Part shown: piece by piece, positions 31,780 through 43,333 of the stretch
Layout of the letters: the number at the start of each line of letters is the position of its first letter
Position numbering within the stretch: position 1 is the first letter of the stretch
Assembly (NCBI GenBank): GCA_027484965.1
Contig: JAIXRY010000009.1
Location: 1-46,706 of the forward strand
DNA: 46,706 nt
Direction: 5' to 3'
Source: a bacterium
GTDB lineage: Bacteria > Patescibacteriota > Minisyncoccia > Phycocordibacterales > UBA9973
Position numbers and translations under genes: made by a program
The notes under the pieces: generated by a model
What the model was told of the DNA's origin: nothing
What the model saw: only the letters and a program-made list of their open reading frames with translations
Databases searched by the model: none

Positions 31780-31877
31780 CTTTTCCGGAAACACTCAATT
31801 TTTCTTTCTTAGGAAAAATTAGAGTGTAAGGAGGTATACAAAAAGAAAATCGCCTATAGGCGATTTTCTTTTTGTAT
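31780..31877 (+). other. RNA element C: second copy of the element, plus terminator
   Basis: CTTTTCC (31780-31786), GGAA, stem ACACTC (31791-31796) / GAGTGT (31822-31827) around an AATTTTTC/GAAAAATT stem, AA, GGAGG (31830-31834). A 20-bp hairpin (31836-31855 / 31858-31877; core AAAATCGCCT/AGGCGATTTT) follows. Sequence and order match element B closely, so the two are related copies. Confidence 0.6.
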
Positions 31878-31932
31878 TGAAAGATGTCTTTTTGTATTTT
31901 TACCTCGCTTGCCCCTTTTTCTATAAAAAGAG

Positions 31933-31938
31933 TATAAT
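31933..31938 (+). promoter_or_regulatory. -10 box of the 198-aa winged-helix gene
   Basis: TATAAT; predicted leader about 40 nt containing a small TCCGA/TCGGA hairpin. Confidence 0.5.
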
Positions 31939-31985
31939 ATACACATTATTCAGTCCGACTGTTCGGAATTAACTTTTCTTTAACG

Positions 31986-32582
31986 ATGGAAATCCTTTCA
32001 AAACTCTTTGGTAGTAGTGTGCGAGTAAAAATAATGAGACTTTTTATTTTGAATACTGATACAGTGTTTGATATTAAGATGCTTACATCAAAAGCTCGTG
32101 TACCAAAAACATCTCTGAGAAAAGATTTAAATATTCTTGTTGCTATTGGTTTTATAAAAAGAAAAAATTCAAAAGGGAAGTTAATTGGATTTATATTTAA
32201 TCCTGATTTTGCTTTTATTGGTCCAATAAAAGAACTTCTTTTAAATCCTGAATTTATGAAAAAGGACGAAATTGCTAGTCGTTTTAAACAAGTTGGTAAA
32301 GTAAAACTTCTTGCAGTTTCGGGTATATTTATCGACAGTAATCAGTCTCGTCTCGATATATTACTTGTTGCAGATAAGATTAAGCGTCCAGTTTTTGATC
32401 AAATTATAAAGACATTGGAAGCTGAACTTGGAAAAGAGCTTGCTTATGCAATCTTTACACCAGATGAATTCTTTTATCGTCTTGATATGTATGACAAGCT
32501 TTTGTCAGATATGCTTGATTTCCCTCATGAGAAATTAATAGCTACTCCAGAGTTTTCCACATTTACCCTGAAGAAAACTTAA
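31986..32582 (+). CDS. Winged-helix protein with nucleotidyltransferase-like C-terminal domain, 198 aa
   Basis: Residues 1-65 form a winged helix (LSKLFGSSVRVKIMRLFILN, then KARVPKTSLRKDLNILVAIG). Residues about 100-175 have the order of a minimal nucleotidyltransferase fold (KLLAVSGIFIDSNQSRLDIL, LVADKI, then LAYAIFTPDEFFYRLDMYDK). The GS-x10-DxD catalytic signature is reduced to SGIF...SRLD, so catalysis is doubtful; it may sense a nucleotide or serve as a regulator. It lies 17 nt upstream of the next gene, which has its own -10 box inside that gap. Confidence 0.8.
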   Translation: MEILSKLFGSSVRVKIMRLFILNTDTVFDIKMLTSKARVPKTSLRKDLNILVAIGFIKRKNSKGKLIGFIFNPDFAFIGPIKELLLNPEFMKKDEIASRFKQVGKVKLLAVSGIFIDSNQSRLDILLVADKIKRPVFDQIIKTLEAELGKELAYAIFTPDEFFYRLDMYDKLLSDMLDFPHEKLIATPEFSTFTLKKT

Positions 32583-32589
32583 AAAGTGA

Positions 32590-32595
32590 TATAAT
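32590..32595 (+). promoter_or_regulatory. -10 box at the start of the MscS-like gene
   Basis: TATAAT ends 4 nt before ATG 32600; an in-frame ATG at 32663 would have a normal leader of about 60 nt, so the exact start is open. Confidence 0.4.
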
Positions 32596-32599
32596 AGAT

Positions 32600-33343
32600 A
32601 TGTCTGCAGGTGTCGAACCTGTCAGGTCTTTTAATAAGATTTTTTTAGATATAAATTTCCATATGTTGATTCAAACATGGGGTGAGGTGTTCACAGCATC
32701 TCTACAAGGACTCTGGATCGGATTTATTCAATTCGTTCCAATGCTCCTTCTCGCAATTATAATTTTTATTGTTGGTTGGGTAGTTGCTTCTGTTGTAGGT
32801 AAAGCATTCTCTCAAGTTATCGGTGCTTTGAAATTAGACAAACTTCTGTCATCAGCTGGTGCAGATCATATGTTTGATAGAGCTGGTATCAAACTTGATG
32901 TTGGTGGATTTATTGGATGGCTTGTAAAATGGTTTATTATACTTGCATTCCTAGTTGCTTCACTTAATCTTATTGGTTTGAATGTAATCAATGAATTCAT
33001 CCGTGATGTTGTTCTTGCTTATATTCCACAAGTAATCATCGCAGCTCTTGTACTTATGGTTGCAGCTGTTGTTTCAAATGGCGCAAGAAAAGTTATTATA
33101 AGTTCAGCAAGAGCAGCTAATGTTCCTTCAGCAGGAATGCTTGGAACTATCTCTTACTATGCTATCTGGATATTTGGATTTATCATTGCGCTTTCACATC
33201 TTGGAATCGCAGAAGGATACATGCAATCACTCTTCACTGCAATCGTAGCAATGCTCGCACTTGCAGGAGGACTCGCATTTGGTCTTGGTGGACGCGATGC
33301 AGCAGCACGTGCAATCGACCACTTCCGTTCAGATCTTAAATAA
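32600..33343 (+). CDS. Small-conductance mechanosensitive channel-like membrane protein (TM-helix type)
   Basis: The 247-aa protein has about five membrane helices and no C-terminal soluble domain. Gly/Ala-rich segments resemble the conserved TM helix repeat of MscS-like proteins: IIIFIVGWVVASVVGKAFSQ and the last helix ALAGGLAFGLGGRDAAARAI. In channel proteins the latter lines the pore. It would relieve osmotic stress, but without the beta domain a channel role is not certain. ATG 32600 adds 21 soluble residues before MLIQTWGEVF; ATG 32663 is an alternative start. A strong terminator follows. Confidence 0.85.
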   Translation: MSAGVEPVRSFNKIFLDINFHMLIQTWGEVFTASLQGLWIGFIQFVPMLLLAIIIFIVGWVVASVVGKAFSQVIGALKLDKLLSSAGADHMFDRAGIKLDVGGFIGWLVKWFIILAFLVASLNLIGLNVINEFIRDVVLAYIPQVIIAALVLMVAAVVSNGARKVIISSARAANVPSAGMLGTISYYAIWIFGFIIALSHLGIAEGYMQSLFTAIVAMLALAGGLAFGLGGRDAAARAIDHFRSDLK

Positions 33344-33360
33344 TTAAATTATTTAAATAT

Positions 33361-33390
33361 AAAAAAGCCTCGTAATTACGAGGCTTTTTT
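33361..33390 (+). terminator. Perfect palindromic terminator before the rRNA unit
   Basis: AAAAAAGCCTCGT / ACGAGGCTTTTTT with an AATT centre. Confidence 0.92.
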
Positions 33391-33659
33391 ATTTGAATTT
33401 CTTTACTATTTTATGTCCTAATTTTATTTTTTTCCTTACAAAATAAGGCTTTTTATTTATAGGTAAAAACAACATGTAAAAGGATGTAATTTCCCCTTGA
33501 CTCAATAATTACTTTGGTATATACTCCCTCTTGTATTCTTTGATAAAAAAATTACCGCCCGGACGCCCAATTTTGGGGTCTTTTATGTCCGAGGCGGGAG
33601 TGGTTTGCATACAGAGGAAGCGGTTCCCGAGTATGAGCCACGACAGTAGTTTTTAAATT
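33391..33659 (+). other. Gene-free rRNA leader region
   Basis: Holds the rRNA promoter, a GC-rich leader hairpin (33555-33598) and the 5' half of the 23S processing stem (AAATTTCCT... from about 33655). No 16S rRNA or spacer tRNA is present. Confidence 0.7.
33497..33525 (+). promoter_or_regulatory. Promoter of the 23S-5S rRNA unit
   Basis: TTGACT (33497-33502), 17-nt spacer, TATACT (33520-33525); predicted start about 33532. It shows that 23S is transcribed without a linked 16S gene. A leader hairpin CCGCC...GGCGG with GGAC/GTCC inside (33555-33598) follows. Confidence 0.8.
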
Positions 33660-37090
<3,431 letters not shown>

Positions 37091-37121
37091 TTGAAAACTA
37101 CGTTTATATTACGAATGCTCT

Positions 37122-37232
<111 letters not shown>

Positions 37233-37253
37233 AGAGCATTCGTTACATCAAAG

Positions 37254-37309
37254 AATACAATACAATACCCACCAAAGTTTTATTACTGAGGTGGGTTTTG
37301 TATTTGTAT
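37254..37309 (+). terminator. Terminator of the rRNA unit
   Basis: ACCCACC/GGTGGGT core extended by AATACAAT/TTTGTATT, 16-nt loop. Confidence 0.8.
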
Positions 37310-37320
37310 GTATACTTTTA

Positions 37321-37365
37321 AAAAATAAAAAACCATTATCTATAAATAATGGTTTTTTATTTTTT
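37321..37365 (+). terminator. Second terminator after the rRNA unit
   Basis: AAAATAAAAAACCATTAT / ATAATGGTTTTTTATTTT, then T's. Confidence 0.88.
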
Positions 37366-37383
37366 ATTAATCCTATTTCCTTG

Positions 37384-37389
37384 TATAAT
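37384..37389 (+). promoter_or_regulatory. -10 box of the Cys-motif protein gene
   Basis: TATAAT ends 6 nt before ATG 37396; supports that start over the upstream in-frame ATG at 37291, which lies before the rRNA terminators. Confidence 0.55.
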
Positions 37390-37395
37390 ACTTGT

Positions 37396-38184
37396 ATGTC
37401 AATCTGGTCTCTAAAACGTCAATTCACTTACGCTTCATTATTTTTTGTTGTGGTCTTTGGATTGCTTGCGATTATTCTAAAGCCACTATATATCAAGACT
37501 CCTACGTGTTTTGATCAAAAGAAAAATGGAGATGAGTCTGGAATCGATTGTGGGGGGTCTTGCATGCTTATGTGTGTATCAGATACAATTCCCCCTCTCG
37601 TGCTCTGGGCACGTGCATATCCAGCTACAGAAGCTATCTGGAATGCTGCTGCATATATAGAAAACCAAAATTCTTCATCTTATGGATTCAACGCTTCGTA
37701 TGAATTTCGTTTGTATGACAAAGATAATTTACTCATTGCAAAAACAGAAGGACAAACGTTTGTTAATCCAAATGGTCGTCAAACAATATTTTATCCAGGT
37801 ATAGAAGTAGGGAATAGAATCCCAGTACGTACAGTTTTTACTTTTACAGAACAACCTACATGGTATAAGAGTGTGTTTAAAATGTCAGAATTAAAGCTCA
37901 CAGTTTCTGATATTAGAAAAGGAGATATTAATGGTAAGCCATATATCACAACTATGATAAAAAATAATAGTGAAATGGTTATACCAAAATTTGATGTTTT
38001 TGTTCTTGTGTATGATGAGAATAATAATGTGAGAGCTGTTTCAAAAACAGTTGTTGATGGTCTACAAAAAGATGAAGAGACTATAGCTTCATTTACTTGG
38101 AATAGTTCATTTGGAGATGGAATCTTGAGATATATAATTGAACCTGTTGTTGATACAGCGATGCTTTCGTATGCAAATAAGTAG
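37396..38184 (+). CDS. Membrane-anchored protein with NGxExGxDCGG cysteine motif, 262 aa
   Basis: N-terminal membrane helix at about 12-32 (YASLFFVVVFGLLAIILKPL). Directly outside is a compact Cys motif, C38 FDQKKNGDESGID C52 GGS C56 MLM C60, a pattern I associate with CPR surface proteins and which probably forms disulfides or binds a metal. The remaining 200 residues are beta-rich with two Ig-like sandwiches (ASYEFRLYDKDNLLIAKTEG, then FDVFVLVYDENNNVRAVSKT). Function unknown; proximity to rodA suggests an envelope role. The stop overlaps the rodA start by 14 nt. Confidence 0.85.
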   Translation: MSIWSLKRQFTYASLFFVVVFGLLAIILKPLYIKTPTCFDQKKNGDESGIDCGGSCMLMCVSDTIPPLVLWARAYPATEAIWNAAAYIENQNSSSYGFNASYEFRLYDKDNLLIAKTEGQTFVNPNGRQTIFYPGIEVGNRIPVRTVFTFTEQPTWYKSVFKMSELKLTVSDIRKGDINGKPYITTMIKNNSEMVIPKFDVFVLVYDENNNVRAVSKTVVDGLQKDEETIASFTWNSSFGDGILRYIIEPVVDTAMLSYANK

Positions 38185-39307
38185 TCTTAAAAAATATTTA
38201 AGTCATATTGATTGGACTCTTGTACTTGTACTCATTCCTATTCTTTGTGCAGGACTTGTAACTATGAGTTCTTTTGTTGGTGAGTCATCATTCTTTTGGA
38301 GACAATTTATTTTTATAATTATTGGATTTGTATTCTTTTTTATTTTCTCGAATTCTGATATTAGATTTTTGAAAAAGAGTAGGTTACTTTTTGGTTTATT
38401 TATATTTTTCCTTGGAATATTAATAACTCTTTTTGCTGTTGGATATACATCAAATGGTGCAAAGAGTTGGTTTAATTTTGGCTTCTTTTCTTTTCAACCT
38501 GTAGACATGGTGAAGGTTATAGTAGTTTTAATGCTAGCAAAGTATTTTTCTCGACGTCATGTTGAGATTGCGCAGACTCGCCATTTGTTAATATCAGGAT
38601 TATATGCTTTTATTCCTTTTATTCTTGTTTTTTTACAACCAGACTTTGGAAGTGCGATGATTATTCTTCTTGTATGGTTTGGTATGGCACTTATTTCAGG
38701 GCTTGGAAGAAAACAGCTTCTTATTCTTTCTTCTATTGGACTTATAGCTTTCTTGAGTCTATGGTTCTTTGTTTTCAAACCATATCAAAAAGCGAGAATC
38801 ATAAACTTTGTAAATCCGACTTCAGATATTAAAGGAACAGGGTATAATGCGTATCAATCTACAATTGCTGTAGGATCAGGTAAGCTTATTGGTAAGGGTG
38901 TTGGTTTTGGGACTCAATCACGCCTAGAATTTTTACCAGAATATCAAACAGACTTTATATTTGCTGCTTATTCTGAAGAGTGGGGATTTTTAGGTTCATT
39001 TATTATTTTAATTCTATACTGTATTTTAATTTGGAGAATTATTAAAACGTCTCTAATTGGTGCGACTAATTTTGAAATGCTTTATGGTGTCGGTATTGCG
39101 ATATTATTTTTCTCTCACGCAATGATTAATATAGGAATGAATATTGGAGTTTTACCTGTAACAGGAATTCCTCTTCCATTTATGAGTTATGGTGGTTCAC
39201 ATATTGTGACAGAACTTGCGGCTCTCGGGCTCCTGATGAGTACGCGTAAATATTCACGAGCAACGCACAGAGATAGAATGAAAAATGAATTTTTAGGAAT
39301 TGCTTAA
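38171..39307 (+). CDS. rodA: Rod shape-determining SEDS glycosyltransferase RodA
   Basis: SEDS-family protein polymerising lipid II into glycan with a class B PBP. About ten membrane helices. Family motifs: SNGAKSWFNFGFFSFQPVDM, LQPDFGSAMIILLVWFG, the catalytic-loop segment FLPEYQTDFIFAAYSEEWGF, and GIPLPFMSYGGSHIVTELAA. FLPEYQTDFIF favours RodA over FtsW. At 378 aa it has the usual length. ATG 38171 (MQISSLKKYLSHIDWT) is preferred to the in-frame ATG at 38138, which lies deeper in the upstream gene. No cognate PBP2 gene is adjacent. Confidence 0.95.
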   Translation: MQISSLKKYLSHIDWTLVLVLIPILCAGLVTMSSFVGESSFFWRQFIFIIIGFVFFFIFSNSDIRFLKKSRLLFGLFIFFLGILITLFAVGYTSNGAKSWFNFGFFSFQPVDMVKVIVVLMLAKYFSRRHVEIAQTRHLLISGLYAFIPFILVFLQPDFGSAMIILLVWFGMALISGLGRKQLLILSSIGLIAFLSLWFFVFKPYQKARIINFVNPTSDIKGTGYNAYQSTIAVGSGKLIGKGVGFGTQSRLEFLPEYQTDFIFAAYSEEWGFLGSFIILILYCILIWRIIKTSLIGATNFEMLYGVGIAILFFSHAMINIGMNIGVLPVTGIPLPFMSYGGSHIVTELAALGLLMSTRKYSRATHRDRMKNEFLGIA

Positions 39308-39433
39308 GTATACAAAAATAATATATGAATCCCGATAGAAATTTAACACACAGGTAAAATAATGATATATTTTTTATAGTATTATATGAAAAACAAATTA
39401 ACTAACTTATTAATAAAATAAATTTCGCACGGG

Positions 39434-40012
39434 ATGAATATAGAAATATTTAATTTTTTACATAGTTTTGCAGGAAAGTCACAATTTTTTGACTCGCTTG
39501 TTGTTTTTATTGCGAATCCTTTCGGATACATTTTAATAGGTATTTCATATTTGTATCTTATTTTTTATACTATTGAAGATACTTATGTATTCAAGAAAAT
39601 TGGTTCAAGAATTACTCAAATAACTATTTTGTCACTTTCTGTTGGTCTTGCACTTCTTTTTTCTCATATAATAAAAATATTAGTTCAAGCTCCTAGGCCA
39701 TTTATTGTTTTGTCTGATATTAATGAACTTTTCTTGTATGGTTCATACGACTCTTTTCCTTCAGGACATGCGACTCTTTTTTCTGCTTTAGCAGTAGCTA
39801 TTTTTATGTATCACAGAAAAATGGGCATGTTTTTTATTTGCGGAGCAATACTTATTGGTCTTTCAAGAATTATTGTGGGGATTCATTTTCCTATAGATAT
39901 TTTAGCTGGCTTTATTCTTGGAGGAACACTTTCTTGGGCTACGTATTACACAACAAATATATTTATAAGTAAATTTTTCCCAAAGATTGATTTTTTATCA
40001 AAAAAGCCTTAG
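39434..40012 (+). CDS. PAP2-family phosphatase (undecaprenyl-diphosphatase type)
   Basis: Polytopic 192-aa membrane protein with the three PAP2 motifs: K81xxxxxxR88P (KILVQAPRPF), PSGH at 109-112 (FPSGHATLFS), and SR145xxxGxH151xxxD155 (SRIIVGIHFPIDI). These residues make the phospho-histidine active site. Members of this kind recycle undecaprenyl pyrophosphate (BcrC) or dephosphorylate lipid phosphates. Its place between rodA and secDF fits cell-wall lipid carrier recycling. The 126-nt gap upstream contains -10-like TATAGT and an 11-codon frame, but no clear SD. Confidence 0.92.
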   Translation: MNIEIFNFLHSFAGKSQFFDSLVVFIANPFGYILIGISYLYLIFYTIEDTYVFKKIGSRITQITILSLSVGLALLFSHIIKILVQAPRPFIVLSDINELFLYGSYDSFPSGHATLFSALAVAIFMYHRKMGMFFICGAILIGLSRIIVGIHFPIDILAGFILGGTLSWATYYTTNIFISKFFPKIDFLSKKP

Positions 40013-40025
40013 AATTACAAGTATT

Positions 40026-41381
40026 ATGTGGAAAACAAGAATATTTGCATTGGTTTTATTGATTGCCGCTTTCGGACTTGGGTGGTTTGTATACAAAACT
40101 GAAAATAATGCAGCGAACGACAGTGCGAAGTCAAAATACGCTTTTAAGTTGGGTCTTGATTTGAAAGGAGGGACAACTCTTACATATCGTGCCGACGTAT
40201 CAAAGGTTCCTTCAGGTTCTGTGGGGCAGTCTATGGATTCTCTTCGTGATGTTATTGAAAGAAGAGTTAATCTCTTCGGTGTTTCAGAGCCAAGTGTTCA
40301 AGTTGAACAAGCAGGGTTTTCTAATGGAAATGAAGAGCGTCTCATAGTAGATCTTCCAGGTGTTAGTGATATTGATAAAGCAGTTCAAATGATTGGTCAA
40401 ACACCTCTTCTTGAATTCCGTACAGAAGGTACTTCTGATGAACCAATACCTGTTACTGTTGGAAAAGATGGAAACGTTGTTATTCCAGAAATTGATATTA
40501 ATTCAAAATACAAAGAAACAGAACTTACAGGTCGTTTCTTGAAGCGTGCTACTGTTGAATTTGATCAAACAACAATGCAACCAAAAGTATCTCTTCAGTT
40601 TAATGAAGAAGGTTCAAAACTTTTTGAAGATATTACTCGTGCAAATGTTGGGAAGACTGTTGCAATATATTTGGATGGTTCACCAATCTCAACACCTCGT
40701 GTTAATGAAGCTATTACAGGTGGACAAGCCGTTATTTCTGGAAACTTCACTCCTCAAGAAGCAAAGCTTCTTGTAGGTCGTCTAAATTCTGGAGCCCTTC
40801 CTGTACCAATCGAACTCATTTCAACACAAACAATAGGAGCATCTTTGGGTGATATTGCTGTAAAAGACGGTGTTAAGGCTGGAGTTATTGGATTTATTCT
40901 TGTAGCACTATTTTTGATTGTTTGGTATCGTTTGCCAGGTATTATTGCTGCTGTCGCGCTTTTGATTTATGTAATAATAATGTTTTCATTATTTAAAATT
41001 ATTCCAATCACTCTTACTGCTGCAGGTATTGCCGGATTTATTATCTCTATAGGTACTGCTGTTGACGGTAATATTCTTATTTTTGAAAGAATTAAAGAAG
41101 AGCTTCGTGGCGGAAAGACAATCAAAGAAGCAATTGAAGCTGGATATGCTCGTGCGTGGTTCTCTATTCGTGATGCAAACATTGCAAGTATTATTTCTGG
41201 AGTAGTGCTTTATGCTGTAGGAACAAGTCTTATGAAAGGTTTTGCTCTAACACTTGTTGTTGGTATGGTAGTGTCTCTTACTTCAATTCTTATTATCTCA
41301 AGAATATTAATTTTCTCACTCTCAACAACAAATAATAGTAAAATCGTAAGATTCTTATTTAGTTCAGGTATTTCAAAATAA
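40026..41381 (+). CDS. secD: Protein translocase subunit SecD
   Basis: Uses the proton-motive force with SecF to pull exported proteins off SecYEG. First membrane helix at residues 6-24, then the large periplasmic P1 region starting with FKLGLDLKGGTTLTYRADVS and containing DSLRDVIERRVNLFGVSEPS. The C-terminal five-helix RND block includes GTAVDGNILIFERIKEELRG, holding the conserved Asp. The 451-aa length is near the small-genome form (E. coli 615). ATG 40026 (MWKTRIF) is preferred over the upstream ATG 39987 inside the PAP2 gene. secF follows after 17 nt. Confidence 0.96.
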   Translation: MWKTRIFALVLLIAAFGLGWFVYKTENNAANDSAKSKYAFKLGLDLKGGTTLTYRADVSKVPSGSVGQSMDSLRDVIERRVNLFGVSEPSVQVEQAGFSNGNEERLIVDLPGVSDIDKAVQMIGQTPLLEFRTEGTSDEPIPVTVGKDGNVVIPEIDINSKYKETELTGRFLKRATVEFDQTTMQPKVSLQFNEEGSKLFEDITRANVGKTVAIYLDGSPISTPRVNEAITGGQAVISGNFTPQEAKLLVGRLNSGALPVPIELISTQTIGASLGDIAVKDGVKAGVIGFILVALFLIVWYRLPGIIAAVALLIYVIIMFSLFKIIPITLTAAGIAGFIISIGTAVDGNILIFERIKEELRGGKTIKEAIEAGYARAWFSIRDANIASIISGVVLYAVGTSLMKGFALTLVVGMVVSLTSILIISRILIFSLSTTNNSKIVRFLFSSGISK

Positions 41382-41398
41382 CTTTAAGAATTATATAT

Positions 41399-42280
41399 AT
41401 GTTTATCATCAATCACAAAAAAATATTTATCGGAATCTCAAGTCTTCTAGTTCTCTTGTCTATCGGATCAATCGTATTCTTTGGACTTCCTTTGAGTATT
41501 GATTTCAAAGGGGGAGCAATGACTCAAGTTTCTTATACTGATGTTCGTCCTGATGTTTCTGTTATCAATGAATCTCTGTCTGGTCTTGATTTGGGACAAA
41601 CTCTAGTACAGCCAGTAGGTGAAAAAGATTTTAGTATTAAGACAAAACATCTTACTGAACAAGAAAGAATGAGTCTTATTGAAACTCTCAAATCAAAAGG
41701 AACTCTCGAAGAAAAAGGATTCACTTCTATTGGTCCCTCTGTTGGGAAAGGGTTAGTAAGGAAAGTGGCACTTGCAACTATTTTAGTTTCTCTTATTATA
41801 ATTTTATTTATCGCTTATGCTTTCCGTGGAGTATCATATCCTGTAAAAGCTTGGAAATATGGAGTTGTTGCTATTGGTACACTTCTTCATGATGCGATTA
41901 TTCCTGTAGGTATTTTTGCAATCCTTGCAAAAACCCTTGGAGCAGAAGTTGATACATTGTTTGTTGTAGCGCTACTTACAATTCTTGGTCTATCTATCTC
42001 AGATACAATCGTTATATTTGACCGTGTTCGTGAAAATTTGAAATTGAAAAAGTATGCAACTTTCCAAGAAACTGTCGGACAAAGTATTGATCAATCATTT
42101 ACACGCTCTATCAATACAGGATTTTCAGTTATTGTTGTGTTGGTGATCCTCACTATTTTTGGACCATCAACGACTAGAGTCTTTGCTATGATGCTTGCTG
42201 CTGGAATGATATTCGGTACATACTCATCTATATTCCTTGCTTCACCACTTTTGGTAGCTTGGTTTGAAAAACAAAAATAA
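41399..42280 (+). CDS. secF: Protein translocase subunit SecF
   Basis: Partner of SecD. N-terminal helix, then the family mark LSIDFKGGAMTQVSYTD, the small P4 domain, and five helices including LLHDAIIPVGIFAILAKTLG and LSISDTIVIFDRVRENLKLK. 293 aa, the usual length. It is cotranscribed with secD and closed by a terminator. Confidence 0.96.
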   Translation: MFIINHKKIFIGISSLLVLLSIGSIVFFGLPLSIDFKGGAMTQVSYTDVRPDVSVINESLSGLDLGQTLVQPVGEKDFSIKTKHLTEQERMSLIETLKSKGTLEEKGFTSIGPSVGKGLVRKVALATILVSLIIILFIAYAFRGVSYPVKAWKYGVVAIGTLLHDAIIPVGIFAILAKTLGAEVDTLFVVALLTILGLSISDTIVIFDRVRENLKLKKYATFQETVGQSIDQSFTRSINTGFSVIVVLVILTIFGPSTTRVFAMMLAAGMIFGTYSSIFLASPLLVAWFEKQK

Positions 42281-42287
42281 AAATATT

Positions 42288-42317
42288 AAAGCGGTTCATT
42301 TCTGAACCGCTTTTTTG
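42288..42317. terminator. Terminator between secF and the convergent small gene
   Basis: AAAGCGGTTCA / TGAACCGCTTT with a short loop and T-run. Confidence 0.9.
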
Positions 42318-42331
42318 ATCTTTTTGCAATA

Positions 42332-42655
42332 TTAATTGACTGTAAAGGTCTCACTATATGAGCCTGTTTCATCTGTTAGGATTGCGGTATGTTCACCTTG
42401 ATCAAATCCAGAAGTCGAAACTTCTGTACCGTTTGCAACATTTGTAAGTGTTTGCACTAAATCACCGGATGGAGAAAAAATGTCAATCTTTTGCCACTGA
42501 ATACCCCAACTGTTCCTTACTTTCCAGTAAGAACCTGAAGTGTTTGTATTTGTTGATTCATAATTTTTTGCTTCCGGCTCAGGAGCAGCAGAAACAAATT
42601 GTGTTGTGCTTAGTGTTGCAACCAATAACAACATAATTAAAAAGAACTTTTTCAT
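42332..42655 (-). CDS. Small secreted Ig-like protein, 107 aa
   Basis: Clear signal peptide (MKKFFLIMLLLVATLSTTQF, cleavage probably after VSA at about 23). The mature part is about 84 residues and beta-rich: SYWKVRNSWGIQWQKIDIFS, PSGDLVQTLTNVANGTE, then GEHTAILTDETGSYSETFTV. It resembles a single Ig-like or FlgD-Ig/T9SS-type beta sandwich without catalytic residues. No anchor, so it may be released or associate with other surface proteins. Single-gene unit convergent with secF. Confidence 0.8.
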   Translation of the reverse strand: MKKFFLIMLLLVATLSTTQFVSAAPEPEAKNYESTNTNTSGSYWKVRNSWGIQWQKIDIFSPSGDLVQTLTNVANGTEVSTSGFDQGEHTAILTDETGSYSETFTVN

Positions 42656-42777
42656 GATTTACCTTTGTTTAGAGGTATATCTATAATAACACACATATAC
42701 AACAAAATCAACACTTTCCTTTTGATTTTAGATAATAGATTGTTATACTATAGTAGTTATTACTTAACGTATTTTTT

Positions 42778-43323
42778 ATGATTTTTATATTTATAATCTT
42801 AGGAATTATCGTCCTTTGGGCAATAGTTTCATACAATGGCTTTATTACTCTCAAAAACCGTGCACAAGAAGCATGGTCTGATATTGATGTTCAGCTCAAA
42901 CGTCGTTATGACCTTATTCCAAATCTTGTTGAAACTGTAAAAGGTTATGCAACACATGAACAGACTGCGTTTGAAAAGGTGACAGAGGCTCGAAGTCGTG
43001 CAATGCAAGCAAGTGGCGCAGAAGACAAAGGTCAGGCAGAGAACATGCTCTCAGGTACACTCAAATCTCTTTTTGCAATATCTGAAGCTTATCCAGACTT
43101 GAAAGCGAATACAAATTTCCTTCAATTACAAAACGAACTTTCTGACACAGAAAACAAAATTCAAGCTTCACGCAGATTCTATAATGCAAACGTTCGCGAC
43201 CTTAATACTAAGATAGAACACTTCCCAGGAAATCTCATTGCAAAAATGTTTTCATTTATGAAGATGGAATTCTTTGAAATTGAAAATCAAGAAAAAGAAC
43301 CAGTAAAAGTTTCTTTTAATTAA
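42778..43323 (+). CDS. lemA: LemA family protein
   Basis: N-terminal membrane helix (IFIFIILGIIVLWAIVSYNG) followed by the LemA four-helix core: LKNRAQEAWSDIDVQLKRRY, DLIPNLVETVKGYATHEQTA, then the closing KMEFFEIENQEKEPVKVSF. 181 aa, typical. It is an envelope protein of unclear function, commonly found beside DUF2207 (TPM-like) and HtpX genes, exactly as here. TATACT about 30 nt upstream may be its -10. Confidence 0.95.
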   Translation: MIFIFIILGIIVLWAIVSYNGFITLKNRAQEAWSDIDVQLKRRYDLIPNLVETVKGYATHEQTAFEKVTEARSRAMQASGAEDKGQAENMLSGTLKSLFAISEAYPDLKANTNFLQLQNELSDTENKIQASRRFYNANVRDLNTKIEHFPGNLIAKMFSFMKMEFFEIENQEKEPVKVSFN

Positions 43324-43333
43324 TAAATTGTAA

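Noticed and set aside
39386-39421. 11-codon frame (MKNKLTNLLIK) before the PAP2 gene
   Set aside because: Too short to support, though TATAGT stands just before it.
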